From Bartonella krasnovii (GTDB taxonomy: Bacteria; Pseudomonadota; Alphaproteobacteria; Rhizobiales; Rhizobiaceae), in contig NZ_CP031844.2 in assembly GCF_003606345.3 (NCBI RefSeq), positions 1,523,501 to 1,587,500 of the forward strand: DNA of 64,000 nt. The letters are read 5' to 3'. Both the position numbers and the translations under genes were made by a program. The notes beneath the pieces are model-generated. The model did no database searches, had not been told where the DNA came from, and was given only the letters and a program-made list of their open reading frames with translations. Of the stretch, positions 40,716 to 50,115 are shown piece after piece (positions within the stretch are counted from its first letter, which is position 1; every line of letters starts with the position of its first letter).

Positions 40716-41906
40716 ATGTTTGAATTATTTTCAGAGGGTTTTGCTCAAAAAGTTTGGGCAAAACAAGCAGCTGAATTGTCAATTTCACACATCCCTTTCA
40801 TGGAAAGGGATGTATTAGATGCTCTAAGGCAATACGCTCTGCATCCTCATAAACTCTTAGCTCTTAATCCTAAATCCGAAGTCGTAACGGTGGTTAATGG
40901 AGTGCGGAGTCCACAACCTCTTCCAAACCTTCTTGTTTTAGATACGGATAAAACGATAGAAGAATATACTGCCCGCGTTGACCAATATGCCGAAGGACAA
41001 GAATGGTCGGTCATGTATTATGGGTTATATGCTGCAACCCCGTTGCTGTGGGACGCCGCAAAACAATTTGCAGATCAATTAGCACATTCTTTGGGGTATA
41101 GACCTGGTGGACGCGTGGATATTGACTGCTTTATTGGCCGGTATTCTTCTACCCATGTTGGAATCCATGTGGATCACGCTCATAATTTTGGTTTTACTCT
41201 ACAGGATGGTAAAACGATGTTTGCATGGCCCAGCACACGAAGAGACCTTCAAGGGCTAAAATATCCTGAATATAAGGAACATAAATCAACAGCAACTGCG
41301 CTGCAAAATCGAACAGATCGTGTTGCCTATTTCCCTCATGATGCTTTCCATGTTGCCGAAACGAGAGAAAAGGTTGCTGTAAATATCAATATCGCTTTTT
41401 GGGAAACAGCGCACGATGCACAACACCATAAAAATTATGTCACGCATTTACTCCGTCTTAATGATCGAACGCGCCATGATATCCGCACATCAGGAAGAGC
41501 AAGTTTAAACCCTGATAATGCTTTTCAACACTCTGCGCTAAGCTCTGCCATCGCAAAGGGTACCTTAAAACGCCATATGCTGGTTTCTCAATTAATAAGC
41601 GATACAAGTTCACGTTTATGTGTTGGTCGCCCTCTTATTGAGGTCTCTGAAATTGAAAATGAAATCACTCTTCGCGCATCCGCAACCCTCCAATGGGTGC
41701 CCTTAAGGGAAACAAATGAACTCCTCATCGCTGCCAACGGGCATTGCACAAATTTTGAGTATAGCTCTCATCTAGAGCACTTCCTTTCTCAACTTTCATC
41801 AGGAAAAAAATTAGATCTAGCAAAATTAAATGATAAATCCTATAAATATGCACAGAATGAAATTTTAAAAGCTGTAAAAGCTTTAGCACGTTGGGGAGCA
41901 TTGTGA
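40716..41906 (+). CDS. JmjC/cupin-type 2-oxoglutarate oxygenase-like protein with winged-helix-like C terminus
   Basis: A 396-residue protein. The central part has the iron-binding facial triad of JmjC-type oxygenases: HVD at residues 151-153 (after THVGI) and a distal His in DAFHVAET at 212, with a beta-strand pattern around each (FGFTLQDGKTMFAWP, VAVNINIAFW). Such enzymes hydroxylate side chains in proteins or peptides using Fe(II) and 2-oxoglutarate. Residues about 280-396 (GRPLIEV to the C-terminal ALARWGAL) look like a PqqD- or winged-helix-type domain, which could bind a leader peptide. It follows the 49-residue peptide gene by 64 bp and overlaps the exporter gene. Fold assignment is by motif only. 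Confidence 0.65.
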   Translation: MFELFSEGFAQKVWAKQAAELSISHIPFMERDVLDALRQYALHPHKLLALNPKSEVVTVVNGVRSPQPLPNLLVLDTDKTIEEYTARVDQYAEGQEWSVMYYGLYAATPLLWDAAKQFADQLAHSLGYRPGGRVDIDCFIGRYSSTHVGIHVDHAHNFGFTLQDGKTMFAWPSTRRDLQGLKYPEYKEHKSTATALQNRTDRVAYFPHDAFHVAETREKVAVNINIAFWETAHDAQHHKNYVTHLLRLNDRTRHDIRTSGRASLNPDNAFQHSALSSAIAKGTLKRHMLVSQLISDTSSRLCVGRPLIEVSEIENEITLRASATLQWVPLRETNELLIAANGHCTNFEYSSHLEHFLSQLSSGKKLDLAKLNDKSYKYAQNEILKAVKALARWGAL

Positions 41907-43099
41907 CAAAGAAAAAGTCCATGATGTTCGCCCAAATGGGACTTTTCCTCGTTTTGGGCTTAAGCAGTTTTGCTGATGAAACAGTTCAAGTCACTCTTAT
42001 TCTACACTTAGCAAAAAATACATCCTCCATTTCAATGCTTCTGTTAGCGGGATTTATCGGAGCAATTTGCGCAGGACCTATTGCCCCGCATCTTTTGCAT
42101 CATTTCAAACCTGCACGAACAGTACCCATTATTTTATTATTTCAAGCAATATTCGTAGCTATAGCTGCAATGACTAATCAATTTTGGTCTTATATTACTA
42201 TTGCTTTTGCACTAGGTTGTACTAGTTCACTCTTTTGGTCCTCAATCCTTGTTACTGTACCTGACTTTGCAAACAATGATCACCAATTAGACCGCATTAA
42301 TCGCATCATCCAAACGGTTCGTAATCTTGGTTATATTGTCGGACCACTGTTAGGGGGTGTATTATATGGTCTATCAAACGGGCAAAAAGGGCTCTTTGCA
42401 CTCTCAATCATGGTTCTCTGTGCAGCCTTGATCACCACATGCTGTTTTAAAAGTTTAAAAATGCATGTACCAACAACAAACATGACACAGCACAGCAAAA
42501 AGAAGCTAGATTTAACGGGACTCTTGCGTAAAAAAAAGGTTGTCTATGCTCTTGCTCCTCTTATTATCACCATTATCCTCACTTCTACTCTAAGCGTATT
42601 GCTGATTGTTCGTATGCGCACTGAACTAAACTTAAGTGGAGAAATCTATGGAGTAATTGCAAGCATGTCGAGCCTCGGACTCGTGGTTGGTCCACTCTGC
42701 TTCTCCAGCCTTTTCCACCGCTTTGGCAATGCCGCTGGAGCATCATTGGCTGCCGCAACCATTGGCTTTGGAATTTTTTGTTTATCCTTAACACAGCTCA
42801 TATGGTTGATGATGTTGTCATCTTTCATCCGTGGGAGTGCCAACGGCGTGCAAAATGCTCTGATGGCAAGTTTTATGATGAAAGCTATTCGGAAAGAACA
42901 ACGAAACAATCAGATGCCCGCCTATATCTTCATCATACAAACAGCCGTATGTATTGGTTTTATTAGTGCAGGTTTTGTAAAAGTGCACCACACCCAATAC
43001 ACACTCCTTATCATCAGTATCGCTACCATGATCACAGGCATCTTAGGCTTTATCGTAAACCGCGCTCTACAAAAAAAGGAAGGGGATCATGCTGAATAG
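41903..43099 (+). CDS. MFS exporter of the JmjC cassette
   Basis: A 398-residue permease with 12 likely membrane segments (for example LFLVLGLSSFADE, LLLAGFIGAICAGPIAPHLL and LGYIVGPLLGGVLYG, which is the MFS motif C region). The GTG at 41903 overlaps the upstream stop (GTGA) and has GGGGAGC 5 bases upstream, so I prefer it to a TTG at 41891. The overlap means translation is coupled to the oxygenase. Likely role is export of the product made by the cassette. Confidence 0.82.
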   Translation: MTKKKSMMFAQMGLFLVLGLSSFADETVQVTLILHLAKNTSSISMLLLAGFIGAICAGPIAPHLLHHFKPARTVPIILLFQAIFVAIAAMTNQFWSYITIAFALGCTSSLFWSSILVTVPDFANNDHQLDRINRIIQTVRNLGYIVGPLLGGVLYGLSNGQKGLFALSIMVLCAALITTCCFKSLKMHVPTTNMTQHSKKKLDLTGLLRKKKVVYALAPLIITIILTSTLSVLLIVRMRTELNLSGEIYGVIASMSSLGLVVGPLCFSSLFHRFGNAAGASLAAATIGFGIFCLSLTQLIWLMMLSSFIRGSANGVQNALMASFMMKAIRKEQRNNQMPAYIFIIQTAVCIGFISAGFVKVHHTQYTLLIISIATMITGILGFIVNRALQKKEGDHAE

Positions 43100-43331
43100 A
43101 CTTTGCCATCTTTTCTCTCACACAAACCATGCACAAAAACAATATGACAATCACCAGCCCATCAAATTCCGCTCACATTCTAATAAAATCATTGTATCTC
43201 CCCTGCCCATAGCAACCAATAGGACTTTGATAAACCACTCTGTGTGGAGCAGTAAACAACCATTCCCGCAGCAATATGGGAACTTTAAAGTAAAACAAAA
43301 ATCGGTTACATCATGCAACAAGATCCTATAG
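43089..43331 (+). CDS. Coupled 80-residue protein, unknown
   Basis: ATG at 43089 overlaps the exporter stop by 11 bp and has AAGGAAGGGG immediately upstream; the frame then overlaps the next gene by 19 bp. The product is rich in His, Asn, Gln, Ser and Lys, with no hydrophobic helix and no family I know. The overlaps at both ends, as in its neighbours, argue that it is translated. It may be a second peptide substrate or a small accessory protein, or the remnant of a longer gene. Confidence 0.45.
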   Translation: MLNRLCHLFSHTNHAQKQYDNHQPIKFRSHSNKIIVSPLPIATNRTLINHSVWSSKQPFPQQYGNFKVKQKSVTSCNKIL

Positions 43332-43987
43332 GCTTAAATTTTTACCATGGAACAGGCGGTTATGTATGGCAATTAGCAGACACCATACAACATGACTTGA
43401 ATGAAAACATCCACACCCTTGCCTTACAAAAACCCACACCACCTCTCGCAATCAATTCTTTTTCCGTTTACCCATATAAATTACCCCCCTCAGCACACGT
43501 TCAATGGGCAAAGGACGTACAAATCATAAAAAATAAACCGGCTCTCATTGGCAAACGTCAAATACAACCTATCACCGCTGTTTCCACCAAAAGCAGAGCT
43601 TTTGGTGGATTTGATTTACTAACATTTGCAGCACTTTATGATGGCTGTTCTGTTCAATCCTTGAAAGAAATCAAACTCAACGGTTGCCTTTTTGACGCAG
43701 AAAATCTTTTGATATCCTTGTTGCGACACGGTCTCATTCAAACAGACCAACAGGACTTTTCGCCGGATCATGCAACAGCTCTTGTACGAGAACCAACATG
43801 TCGTCTTGTCCATTCTCCTCTTGGGTCCCTTGCCATTAATCAGCTCAACGGGCGCACAATCCGTCTAAATGAAAAAACCAAACCTCTCTTGCAAAAAGCT
43901 ACAACAGAGATACATCTTCAACACCCCATAGAACAAACAATAACATTTTTTGTCAAAGCAGGAATGTTGCGCTTGGTAAAAGAATAA
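43313..43987 (+). CDS. Winged-helix/RRE-like protein of the peptide cassette
   Basis: A 224-residue protein without catalytic motifs. The second half shows two similar modules: about residues 95-145 (FGGFDLLTFAALYDGCSVQSL to LISLLRHGLIQ) and about 160-224 (CRLVHSPLGSLAINQLNGRTI to FFVKAGMLRLV). Each has the strand-helix-helix-strand pattern and the closing hydrophobic hairpin of PqqD-type winged-helix domains, which serve as peptide recognition elements (RRE) in RiPP pathways. I infer a substrate-binding scaffold role. DNA binding is the alternative reading of a winged helix. It overlaps the preceding ORF and ends 10 bp before the methyltransferase gene. Confidence 0.5.
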   Translation: MQQDPIGLNFYHGTGGYVWQLADTIQHDLNENIHTLALQKPTPPLAINSFSVYPYKLPPSAHVQWAKDVQIIKNKPALIGKRQIQPITAVSTKSRAFGGFDLLTFAALYDGCSVQSLKEIKLNGCLFDAENLLISLLRHGLIQTDQQDFSPDHATALVREPTCRLVHSPLGSLAINQLNGRTIRLNEKTKPLLQKATTEIHLQHPIEQTITFFVKAGMLRLVKE

Positions 43988-43997
43988 GGATCAAAAG

Positions 43998-45239
43998 ATG
44001 CCCCTCATAAGACCTGGTATGGGAACAGAAAACAGTATTAATCTTCTTCACACGCTCATTCAAATGGCAAGGCCACGTACCGTCATTGAGATCGGTGCGG
44101 GGGATAGCACATGCATGATTGCTAAAGCACTGCAAAAAGCAAAACAAGCATGGCAACAGGATAAAAAACTTTTAGAATCCTCCACGTGGGAAGAACGTAC
44201 GGCTTTTCTTGACCCTTCAGGTGTCCTTGAGAATTATCAACCACGATTGATCACCATTGATGATTTTTCAGTAGAAGGTCAATCCGCTGAAGAAGCATGG
44301 CAAAAACTGCTCCAAGACGAGGACATCGAAAAAGACATGGTAACATTCATCCATGAGAATTTCTTCTCTCTTGATGATGCAACGCTCAAGTCTTGGGGAC
44401 CCGTAGATTTTGCTTGGCTTGATGCTGGAACGCCCGCAGATGATGTGCGATTTGTTACCACCCTTTGGGAACATATCACCGCTGGGGGTTATCTCTGTTT
44501 GCATGAACCAACCATAACCACACCCGTTGCTCTTGATGGAGCACAACGGGTGCGACGTGTGAGAACTCCTTTGTGGGAAGAAATTCTCTACCGTCTTGAT
44601 GGATCCTATGAAGCCTTAACCCTCCCCGAAAACCATAAATATCGCCAAAGTGGTCTAGGGATTATTCGCAAACGCACCCCTACCGAACAAATTGTACGCG
44701 CACAATCGCTCCAAGCAGAACTTATAGAAATCAATGAACCGCCCCTTCGCAATGATCTTTTGCCCATGGGACAAGAAACCCTTCACAAACGGAGTAAAGC
44801 CAATTCATTGATCTCTGCCATGACCTCACCGACATTGCGCGCTGTTTACGCTGCCATTATCCTTGGTGCGAAAAATCTTTCTGATATCCTCAAAACTGTC
44901 GATTGTGATGCCAAAACCATTCATAAATCTATCAACCGTCTTTTAAATCTTGGTCTTATTCAAAATACAACAGAAGGATTTCAAGCCGAAGGAACGCTTT
45001 GGCAAGCACTAGAAGATAAAAATGAGCGAGAAAGGGAAAATTTAAACGACCGCCATTTAGAAACAGAAGAAATGCTTACAAAAATTGTAGAAACCTTTCA
45101 AAGAGAAAAAATCTATAGCGAAAAGGAAGTCTCCAAGATATGCAATCTCTTTACGGTAGATTTTGCCAGATTACGACGCACCCTCATTGAGAGAGGATTT
45201 TTACAACGCCATGGGGGCAAATATCAACGCATACGCTAA
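43998..45239 (+). CDS. Class I SAM-dependent methyltransferase with winged-helix C terminus
   Basis: A 413-residue protein. The N-terminal 230 residues form a Rossmann methyltransferase: motif I VIEIGAGDST near residue 29-38, an acidic strand end near LITIDDFS, and FAWLDAGTPADD near residue 138, similar to the class I O-methyltransferase-like (Methyltransf_24) layout. About residues 270-330 hold a winged helix (LRAVYAAIILGAKNLSDI to LLNLGLIQ) and a second helical domain follows to the C terminus. The ribosome site AAGGA precedes the ATG. It is the last gene of the JmjC cassette and could methylate the product or a peptide carboxylate. Confidence 0.7.
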   Translation: MPLIRPGMGTENSINLLHTLIQMARPRTVIEIGAGDSTCMIAKALQKAKQAWQQDKKLLESSTWEERTAFLDPSGVLENYQPRLITIDDFSVEGQSAEEAWQKLLQDEDIEKDMVTFIHENFFSLDDATLKSWGPVDFAWLDAGTPADDVRFVTTLWEHITAGGYLCLHEPTITTPVALDGAQRVRRVRTPLWEEILYRLDGSYEALTLPENHKYRQSGLGIIRKRTPTEQIVRAQSLQAELIEINEPPLRNDLLPMGQETLHKRSKANSLISAMTSPTLRAVYAAIILGAKNLSDILKTVDCDAKTIHKSINRLLNLGLIQNTTEGFQAEGTLWQALEDKNERERENLNDRHLETEEMLTKIVETFQREKIYSEKEVSKICNLFTVDFARLRRTLIERGFLQRHGGKYQRIR

Positions 45240-45365
45240 AAGAGAATTGAAAAACGTTAGCGAACTCTATCGTTTTTCTTCTCTATTTCAAGAGGATGAA
45301 TAACCTTCCACTAAAAAAATATAATTTCATTAAAAGGTTACAAAATCATTCATCTCATTCATATG

Positions 45366-45394
45366 TTGACAATCTATGGAGATGAGATTAGCGT
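45366..45394 (+). promoter_or_regulatory. Possible promoter of the oxoamine synthase gene
   Basis: TTGACA at 45366 with a weak TAGCGT 17 bases downstream. The TTGACA is also kept in the decayed copy at 61231. Confidence 0.3.
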
Positions 45395-45410
45395 GTTCTC
45401 TTCGTAAGAG

Positions 45411-46666
45411 ATGCAATGGGGAAAAACAAAAATACGGGATGTCAATTGGTTATCCAATAGGATTAAGAACAGTCAAAGCCATCAGGAGAGAATATGGGAT
45501 CAAGGTCTCAATGACCTGACAATTGTTGCACGAACATCAGGGCGCAGTATTGTTGCTCAATCTGGGGAAGCTTATATTGATTTTATGTCATGTTCGTATC
45601 TAGGACTAGAACGTCATCCAGCATTAAGTGATGCCGTAAAATCTTCTGTAGAGAGATTTGGTGTGCAATATGCAGCTGCACGAACGCGTGCGAAATGTAT
45701 ATTATTTGATGAACTTGAGTTAAAGCTAAACACCATTTTTCTCGATTCCCACTCTGTTATATTTAATTCCGTAGGTGCAACCCATCTTACAGTTATGCCC
45801 ATCTTAGGTTCAGGAGAACTTCCAGGATATCCTATAACAGCAAATGGTATGTATGGATTATAGATAAAGAAACGCATGCATCGGTGCAAATTTTACGTGG
45901 TATACTTGAACAATTTGGAAGTTATATAAGAATCCCATTTAAAGATATTACAGCACTAGAGAAAAGCCTACAGGAAAGTAAATTACAAAATAGAACGCCT
46001 GTTTTGGTATCTGACTCTCTCGGTTCTATGGGAGGAGCAAATGACATTAAAAAATTAACAGAATTAGCGAAACTGTACAACGGATACTATTACGCAGATG
46101 ATGCACACGGTACCTCAATTATCGGAAAAAATGGCTGTGGTTATACACTGCATTTATTAGAAGAATACAAAAAAAATCTTATTTTAATTTCTTCCTTGTC
46201 AAAAGCATTTGGTTCCCATGGTGGTTCAGCATCATTTAGCAACAAAGAAGCTGCATCTTTTATTAAAAAATATGCGCTTAACTATATTTTTAGTGGTCCA
46301 CCTTTTCTCCCAGGAATAGCAGCTTGCCTTGCTTCTGGAGATATTCATCTTTCACAAGAAATGAACCAACTTCAATGTAAACTGCACGAAAATATCTCTT
46401 ATTTTGATCAAAGAGTCTCCAACATTGAGGTACAGGAAAAGTTGAGTCCCATTAGATCTATCTTTATGGGTGCTGAAGACAAAGCGATAAGTGCCTCATA
46501 TAATTTAAGAAAGCGCGGTTTTTTGGTTACAGCGGCAATGTATCCAACAGTGGCTAAAAAGAAAAGCATCATTCGCGTGGCGATATCAGCAGCACATACT
46601 AAACATGATCTCGAAACATTTGCAACAAATATGAATGAATTGACAGAGCTCTCCTCCACTTACTGA
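45411..46666 (+). pseudogene. PLP-dependent alpha-oxoamine synthase family enzyme, frameshifted
   Basis: Aminotransferase class I/II protein of the alpha-oxoamine synthase group (relatives of BioF, ALA synthase, serine palmitoyltransferase and CqsA), which condense an acyl donor with an amino acid. Order of motifs: YIDFMSCSYLGLERHP, SVGATHLTVMPIL, then after the break DKETHAS, SDSLGSMGG, YYADDAHG (PLP-binding Asp) and SSLSKAFGSHGG (Schiff-base Lys). The frame changes near 45845: 45411-45863 ends in a stop, while the continuation reads VWIIDKETHAS and runs open to 46666. One indel separates the halves. It is either a fresh pseudogene or a sequencing error. It heads the second cassette. Confidence 0.82.
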
Positions 46667-46757
46667 GATCATAACAGCTTATAAAAATGCGCCCGCAATA
46701 TTACAATTAAAGCCTATGGCTTTGAAACCAACACATAGAAAAGATTTCTTCTAAATC

Positions 46758-46916
46758 ATGCAAACGCAACTAAAACCACAAGATCGTTTTAATCAGCTCA
46801 TGGCTAAAATAATAAAGAAACGCACTCAACACCAATATCAATCGTTAGCGGCTTTATACATTCTCAAAGTCGATGAAATAATTAAAATATTTTCTCTTTA
46901 TCAAATATCGTCATGA
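46758..46916 (+). CDS. Possible 52-residue basic peptide before the ATP-grasp gene
   Basis: A 52-codon frame, ATG 46758 to TGA 46914-46916, ending 13 bp before the ATP-grasp gene. The product starts MQTQLKPQDRFNQLM, is basic and Gln-rich, and has no recognised family. There is no strong ribosome site. It could be a small substrate or accessory protein; a chance frame is about as likely. Confidence 0.3.
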   Translation: MQTQLKPQDRFNQLMAKIIKKRTQHQYQSLAALYILKVDEIIKIFSLYQISS

Positions 46917-46929
46917 AAAGGATTTAGCA

Positions 46930-47895
46930 ATGGAACTTTATTGGATTGTTGCGCAAGAAGAATATGCCAACGCACAAGATATAGAATATTCCTATTCAGA
47001 ATACACAGAAGAGTTTAATAAAAGAGGCATCAAATTCCAGTTTTTAAAATTAGAAGACTGCCTTATCAAAGCAAATCATGCAGATGAATTTATTTTTCTA
47101 TATCAAGGTATTCCACTAAATCCAGATCACTCTGCATATATTTTATCCAAAGCAGATCTAAACCCACAAGCAAGAGCCATCAGTCTCACATTAAGAAATT
47201 ATTTTAGGATAAGTGGTACACACCTTCTTAACGAATGCATTTATGGCATAGAAAATCTTGAGTGGGATAAGATTGCGCAAATGGCATTAGCACGTAAGCT
47301 AGGAGCTCCAGTGCTTCCATTCACGATGTGTGGCTATCATAAACAAACAGTTCCTACAATCACATCTTTTGTTTCATCAGAATATGAATCTTTTATTTTC
47401 AAACCCGTTGGCTCAGGAATGGGATTTGGTGTCATTAAATCAGATGGATTACAACATGCAATGAGTATAGGAAATCTGATCTCAACTTCTTCTTCTGAAT
47501 ATTTTTTAATGCCTTTTGTAAAGGATGCACAAGATGTAAGATTTTTCTTTATATCAGGAAAACTCTGTTTTGTGAAATTCCGCACACCTCAAGGAGACGG
47601 TTATATTGGAAATGTTGCACGCGGGGGCAAAAATACAATTCTTACTGAAGAAACTTTTATAAGCGCATATGGCAAGGAAAAATTCTATCCTGAAATGCTC
47701 GATATTTCTAAAAACATCGTCGAAAAAACAAAAAACAATCTTCTTGCAGTGGACTGGCTGGTGAATCAAGAAGGATACTATTTCAACGAAATGTGCACAG
47801 CAGAAACAGGGCTAACAAAACTTCCTCAAGAGATACAACAAAATGTATTTGATCATTTAACGACACTTCTATGGAAATTCCATGGACAAAAATAA
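46930..47895 (+). CDS. ATP-grasp ligase
   Basis: A 321-residue protein with the ATP-grasp plan of RimK-type ligases: a pre-ATP domain (residues 1-105), a lysine strand FIFKPVGSGMGFGV near residues 154-167, the strand FLMPFVKDAQDVRFFFISGKL near 195, RGGKNT near 234 and the metal-binding strand AVDWLVNQEGYYFNEM near 275-290. ATP-grasp enzymes form amide or ester bonds through an acyl phosphate. The gene overlaps the following MFS gene by 14 bp, so synthesis and export are coupled. Substrate is unknown; in context it may join an amino acid to the product of the oxoamine synthase. Confidence 0.8.
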   Translation: MELYWIVAQEEYANAQDIEYSYSEYTEEFNKRGIKFQFLKLEDCLIKANHADEFIFLYQGIPLNPDHSAYILSKADLNPQARAISLTLRNYFRISGTHLLNECIYGIENLEWDKIAQMALARKLGAPVLPFTMCGYHKQTVPTITSFVSSEYESFIFKPVGSGMGFGVIKSDGLQHAMSIGNLISTSSSEYFLMPFVKDAQDVRFFFISGKLCFVKFRTPQGDGYIGNVARGGKNTILTEETFISAYGKEKFYPEMLDISKNIVEKTKNNLLAVDWLVNQEGYYFNEMCTAETGLTKLPQEIQQNVFDHLTTLLWKFHGQK

Positions 47896-49060
47896 AATTA
47901 CTTTTTTCATCTATAGCGCAGTTTTTCTTTCTGAATTTTCCTTTTTCTTTGTACTTCCTCTCCTTGGAAACTCTTCTCTCATAACTGCTGCCAATGTTGC
48001 GTTTTATCTCGCTGGATCGGTAATCCTTGAAAGCATTCTCATGATAACCACAACGGGTTTATTAGAAAGATTTTCGCGTAAACTCTTAATGGCTACCGCC
48101 TTTATTTTAAGGAGTACCGCTTTCCTGTGCGTTATACTATCGCTCAAACCTTCTGCATGGTTGATCTTTTTTACCTTAACGGCTTTTTCGAAAGCAATTT
48201 CAAAGCCATTTTTGAGAGAAATTTTATCAGAACATCTCAAGGGAAGTGCTCTTAAGCGCGCTTTAACCCTCTATTCGTTTTTTCAAAACGCTGCTGTCGT
48301 TATCGCCCCACTTGTTGCAACGATTGCCATAAAATATAACGCATCAGCTTTTCTCATGGCTTTTTTTGCACTTATTGGTTTGTATTTTTGTGTTCTATCT
48401 CTCAAAATTGTTTATCACTACCCCCATAAAAAATCATCCGTTGAAAAGGATAAAAAAACAAAAAAAACTCTTCTTTTTTCTTTAAAAACAATAATACATA
48501 ATCGTTCTATTGCTTATTTGTTGGTTGCGGCTTTGCTCTGTGCGTTCCTCATGGGAATTTTCATCACCACCACGACGCTTCTCAGTAAATTTGACAGCAA
48601 TCTGGCCCCTTATAGTGGGGTTTTCTTTTCAATTGTTGGCATCAGCATTTGTATCTGGCAGGGGGTGATCAATAAACATCTCACCCTTTCCGATAAATCA
48701 ACTTTTTATCTGCTCTGCTTTATGGGAGGTTTCTCCTCATTTTTCCTCATGGGTGGTGTCTTTACCGCTGTGACTGCGTTAATTGCCTACAGTGTCTATG
48801 AATCTGTCATGATTCCAGAGATATACTATCAATCAGGGAAAACAATCGCATCCGTTTCTTCCAGTGTTCTTTTTAGTTATATTCTTGTTGTTTCAAATAT
48901 TGGCCAAGCTATAGGCTCATGGACAAGTGGATGGATCATCAGCCATTTCAACAATCATATCGCTTTGCTTTTTGCCATGATTGTTGGTGTCTCGGCCTTT
49001 GCCTCTTGCCTTTGCCTCATGCAAACTAAAAAAAATAAGGAACTTCAATGTTGCATATAA
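47882..49060 (+). CDS. MFS transporter of the ATP-grasp cassette
   Basis: A 392-residue permease with 12 predicted membrane segments, including an N-terminal helix (ITFFIYSAVFLSEFSFFFVLPLLG) and a motif-A-like loop ERFSRKLLMA near residue 62. It overlaps the ATP-grasp gene upstream (14 bp) and the adenylating-enzyme gene downstream (13 bp). This tight packing suggests a single function, probably export of the cassette's product. No close family is recognised. Confidence 0.8.
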   Translation: MDKNKITFFIYSAVFLSEFSFFFVLPLLGNSSLITAANVAFYLAGSVILESILMITTTGLLERFSRKLLMATAFILRSTAFLCVILSLKPSAWLIFFTLTAFSKAISKPFLREILSEHLKGSALKRALTLYSFFQNAAVVIAPLVATIAIKYNASAFLMAFFALIGLYFCVLSLKIVYHYPHKKSSVEKDKKTKKTLLFSLKTIIHNRSIAYLLVAALLCAFLMGIFITTTTLLSKFDSNLAPYSGVFFSIVGISICIWQGVINKHLTLSDKSTFYLLCFMGGFSSFFLMGGVFTAVTALIAYSVYESVMIPEIYYQSGKTIASVSSSVLFSYILVVSNIGQAIGSWTSGWIISHFNNHIALLFAMIVGVSAFASCLCLMQTKKNKELQCCI

Positions 49061-50115
49061 TTTTTGCAACCGGTGGCACAACAAGAGTGCCTAGAACACT
49101 TCGCCACAAATGGCTCAATTATGAGTTTGTAACACACTCTGCGGCAAAGAAGCTCGAAACTGTTTTTAAAAACTGCTCCGTAAGCTCCGTTGCCAATTGC
49201 CTCACAGCTGGAGGATTGTGGGGTGGTTTTTTATTTGCACATGAAATTTGTCGCCTTCTCAAAGTAACATATTATCCATTTGCCTCTATGGTTGATCCTG
49301 AAACTCTGAGTTCAGCTATCGAAGAATTCTCTATCGATACCATCATATGCCTGCCAAGTTTTGCGGATAAACTTATTACGATATCTCGGAAGCAAAAATT
49401 AAAATGTCTAAAAAACCTATTCTATCTTGGAGAAATCTTTCAACCTGAATCTGTATTGAAAATAAAAGACATAATCCCTGAATTGCATATTAAGCCTCTT
49501 AGCTTTACCACCCAAGAAACTGGTCCTATAGGGTTTCAGTGTTCCGAGATTAATGGTGACATTTATCATCTTGTACGACACATTCAAGTAAAGTCAAATC
49601 CTGAAAATGATGAATTAATTGTCTCTGTTTTTTATCCTGAAGACGCACCATACCTTGAACACGCTACAGGTGATGTTGTTCATATTGCATATGATCAATC
49701 ATGCGATTGTGGCTATCATGGCCATACCTTACACCTGAAAGGAAGAACACCAACTTTTTATAATATTATGGGAACTTCAATTTCTGTACACGATTTTACA
49801 AATGTCTTAAATCTTCAAGGTTGCACTCTTTTGGCTACAGATATTCAACTCATTATAGTCAATCAATGTGAGAATGGTGTTGGCATTTTATTGTTTATTG
49901 ATTCACGTTACAATATTGAAAGAAATGCCCTTTTATCATCCCTTTCATCCTCTTATCTGATAAAAGACATTATCAATAAATCACAATTTTTCCATGTTTG
50001 CTTTATGCGGAAATCTCAATTTATTCGCTCCTCAAGCTCTGAAAAAATAAAATCCTTTTTTCAAACGACTGAATATCCTATAGTGTTTGATGGTAACTTC
50101 GTGAAAATTAAATAA
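49048..50115 (+). CDS. PaaK-like AMP-dependent ligase (adenylating enzyme), short form
   Basis: A 355-residue protein of the ANL/PaaK group. The phosphate-binding motif appears at the very N terminus as FATGGTTRVPRTL (residues 5-17; family form TSGTTGxPK). Further on come FYLGEIFQP, FTTQETGPIG near residue 153 (the A5-like motif) and a Cys pair in SCDCGYHGHTLHLKGRTP (near residue 225-240), as in PaaK-type ligases. Full PaaK enzymes have about 90 residues before the first motif; these are missing, so it may use a reduced N-terminal domain. The likely role is to activate a carboxylate as an acyl-AMP. It overlaps the MFS stop by 13 bp. Confidence 0.7.
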   Translation: MLHIIFATGGTTRVPRTLRHKWLNYEFVTHSAAKKLETVFKNCSVSSVANCLTAGGLWGGFLFAHEICRLLKVTYYPFASMVDPETLSSAIEEFSIDTIICLPSFADKLITISRKQKLKCLKNLFYLGEIFQPESVLKIKDIIPELHIKPLSFTTQETGPIGFQCSEINGDIYHLVRHIQVKSNPENDELIVSVFYPEDAPYLEHATGDVVHIAYDQSCDCGYHGHTLHLKGRTPTFYNIMGTSISVHDFTNVLNLQGCTLLATDIQLIIVNQCENGVGILLFIDSRYNIERNALLSSLSSSYLIKDIINKSQFFHVCFMRKSQFIRSSSSEKIKSFFQTTEYPIVFDGNFVKIK

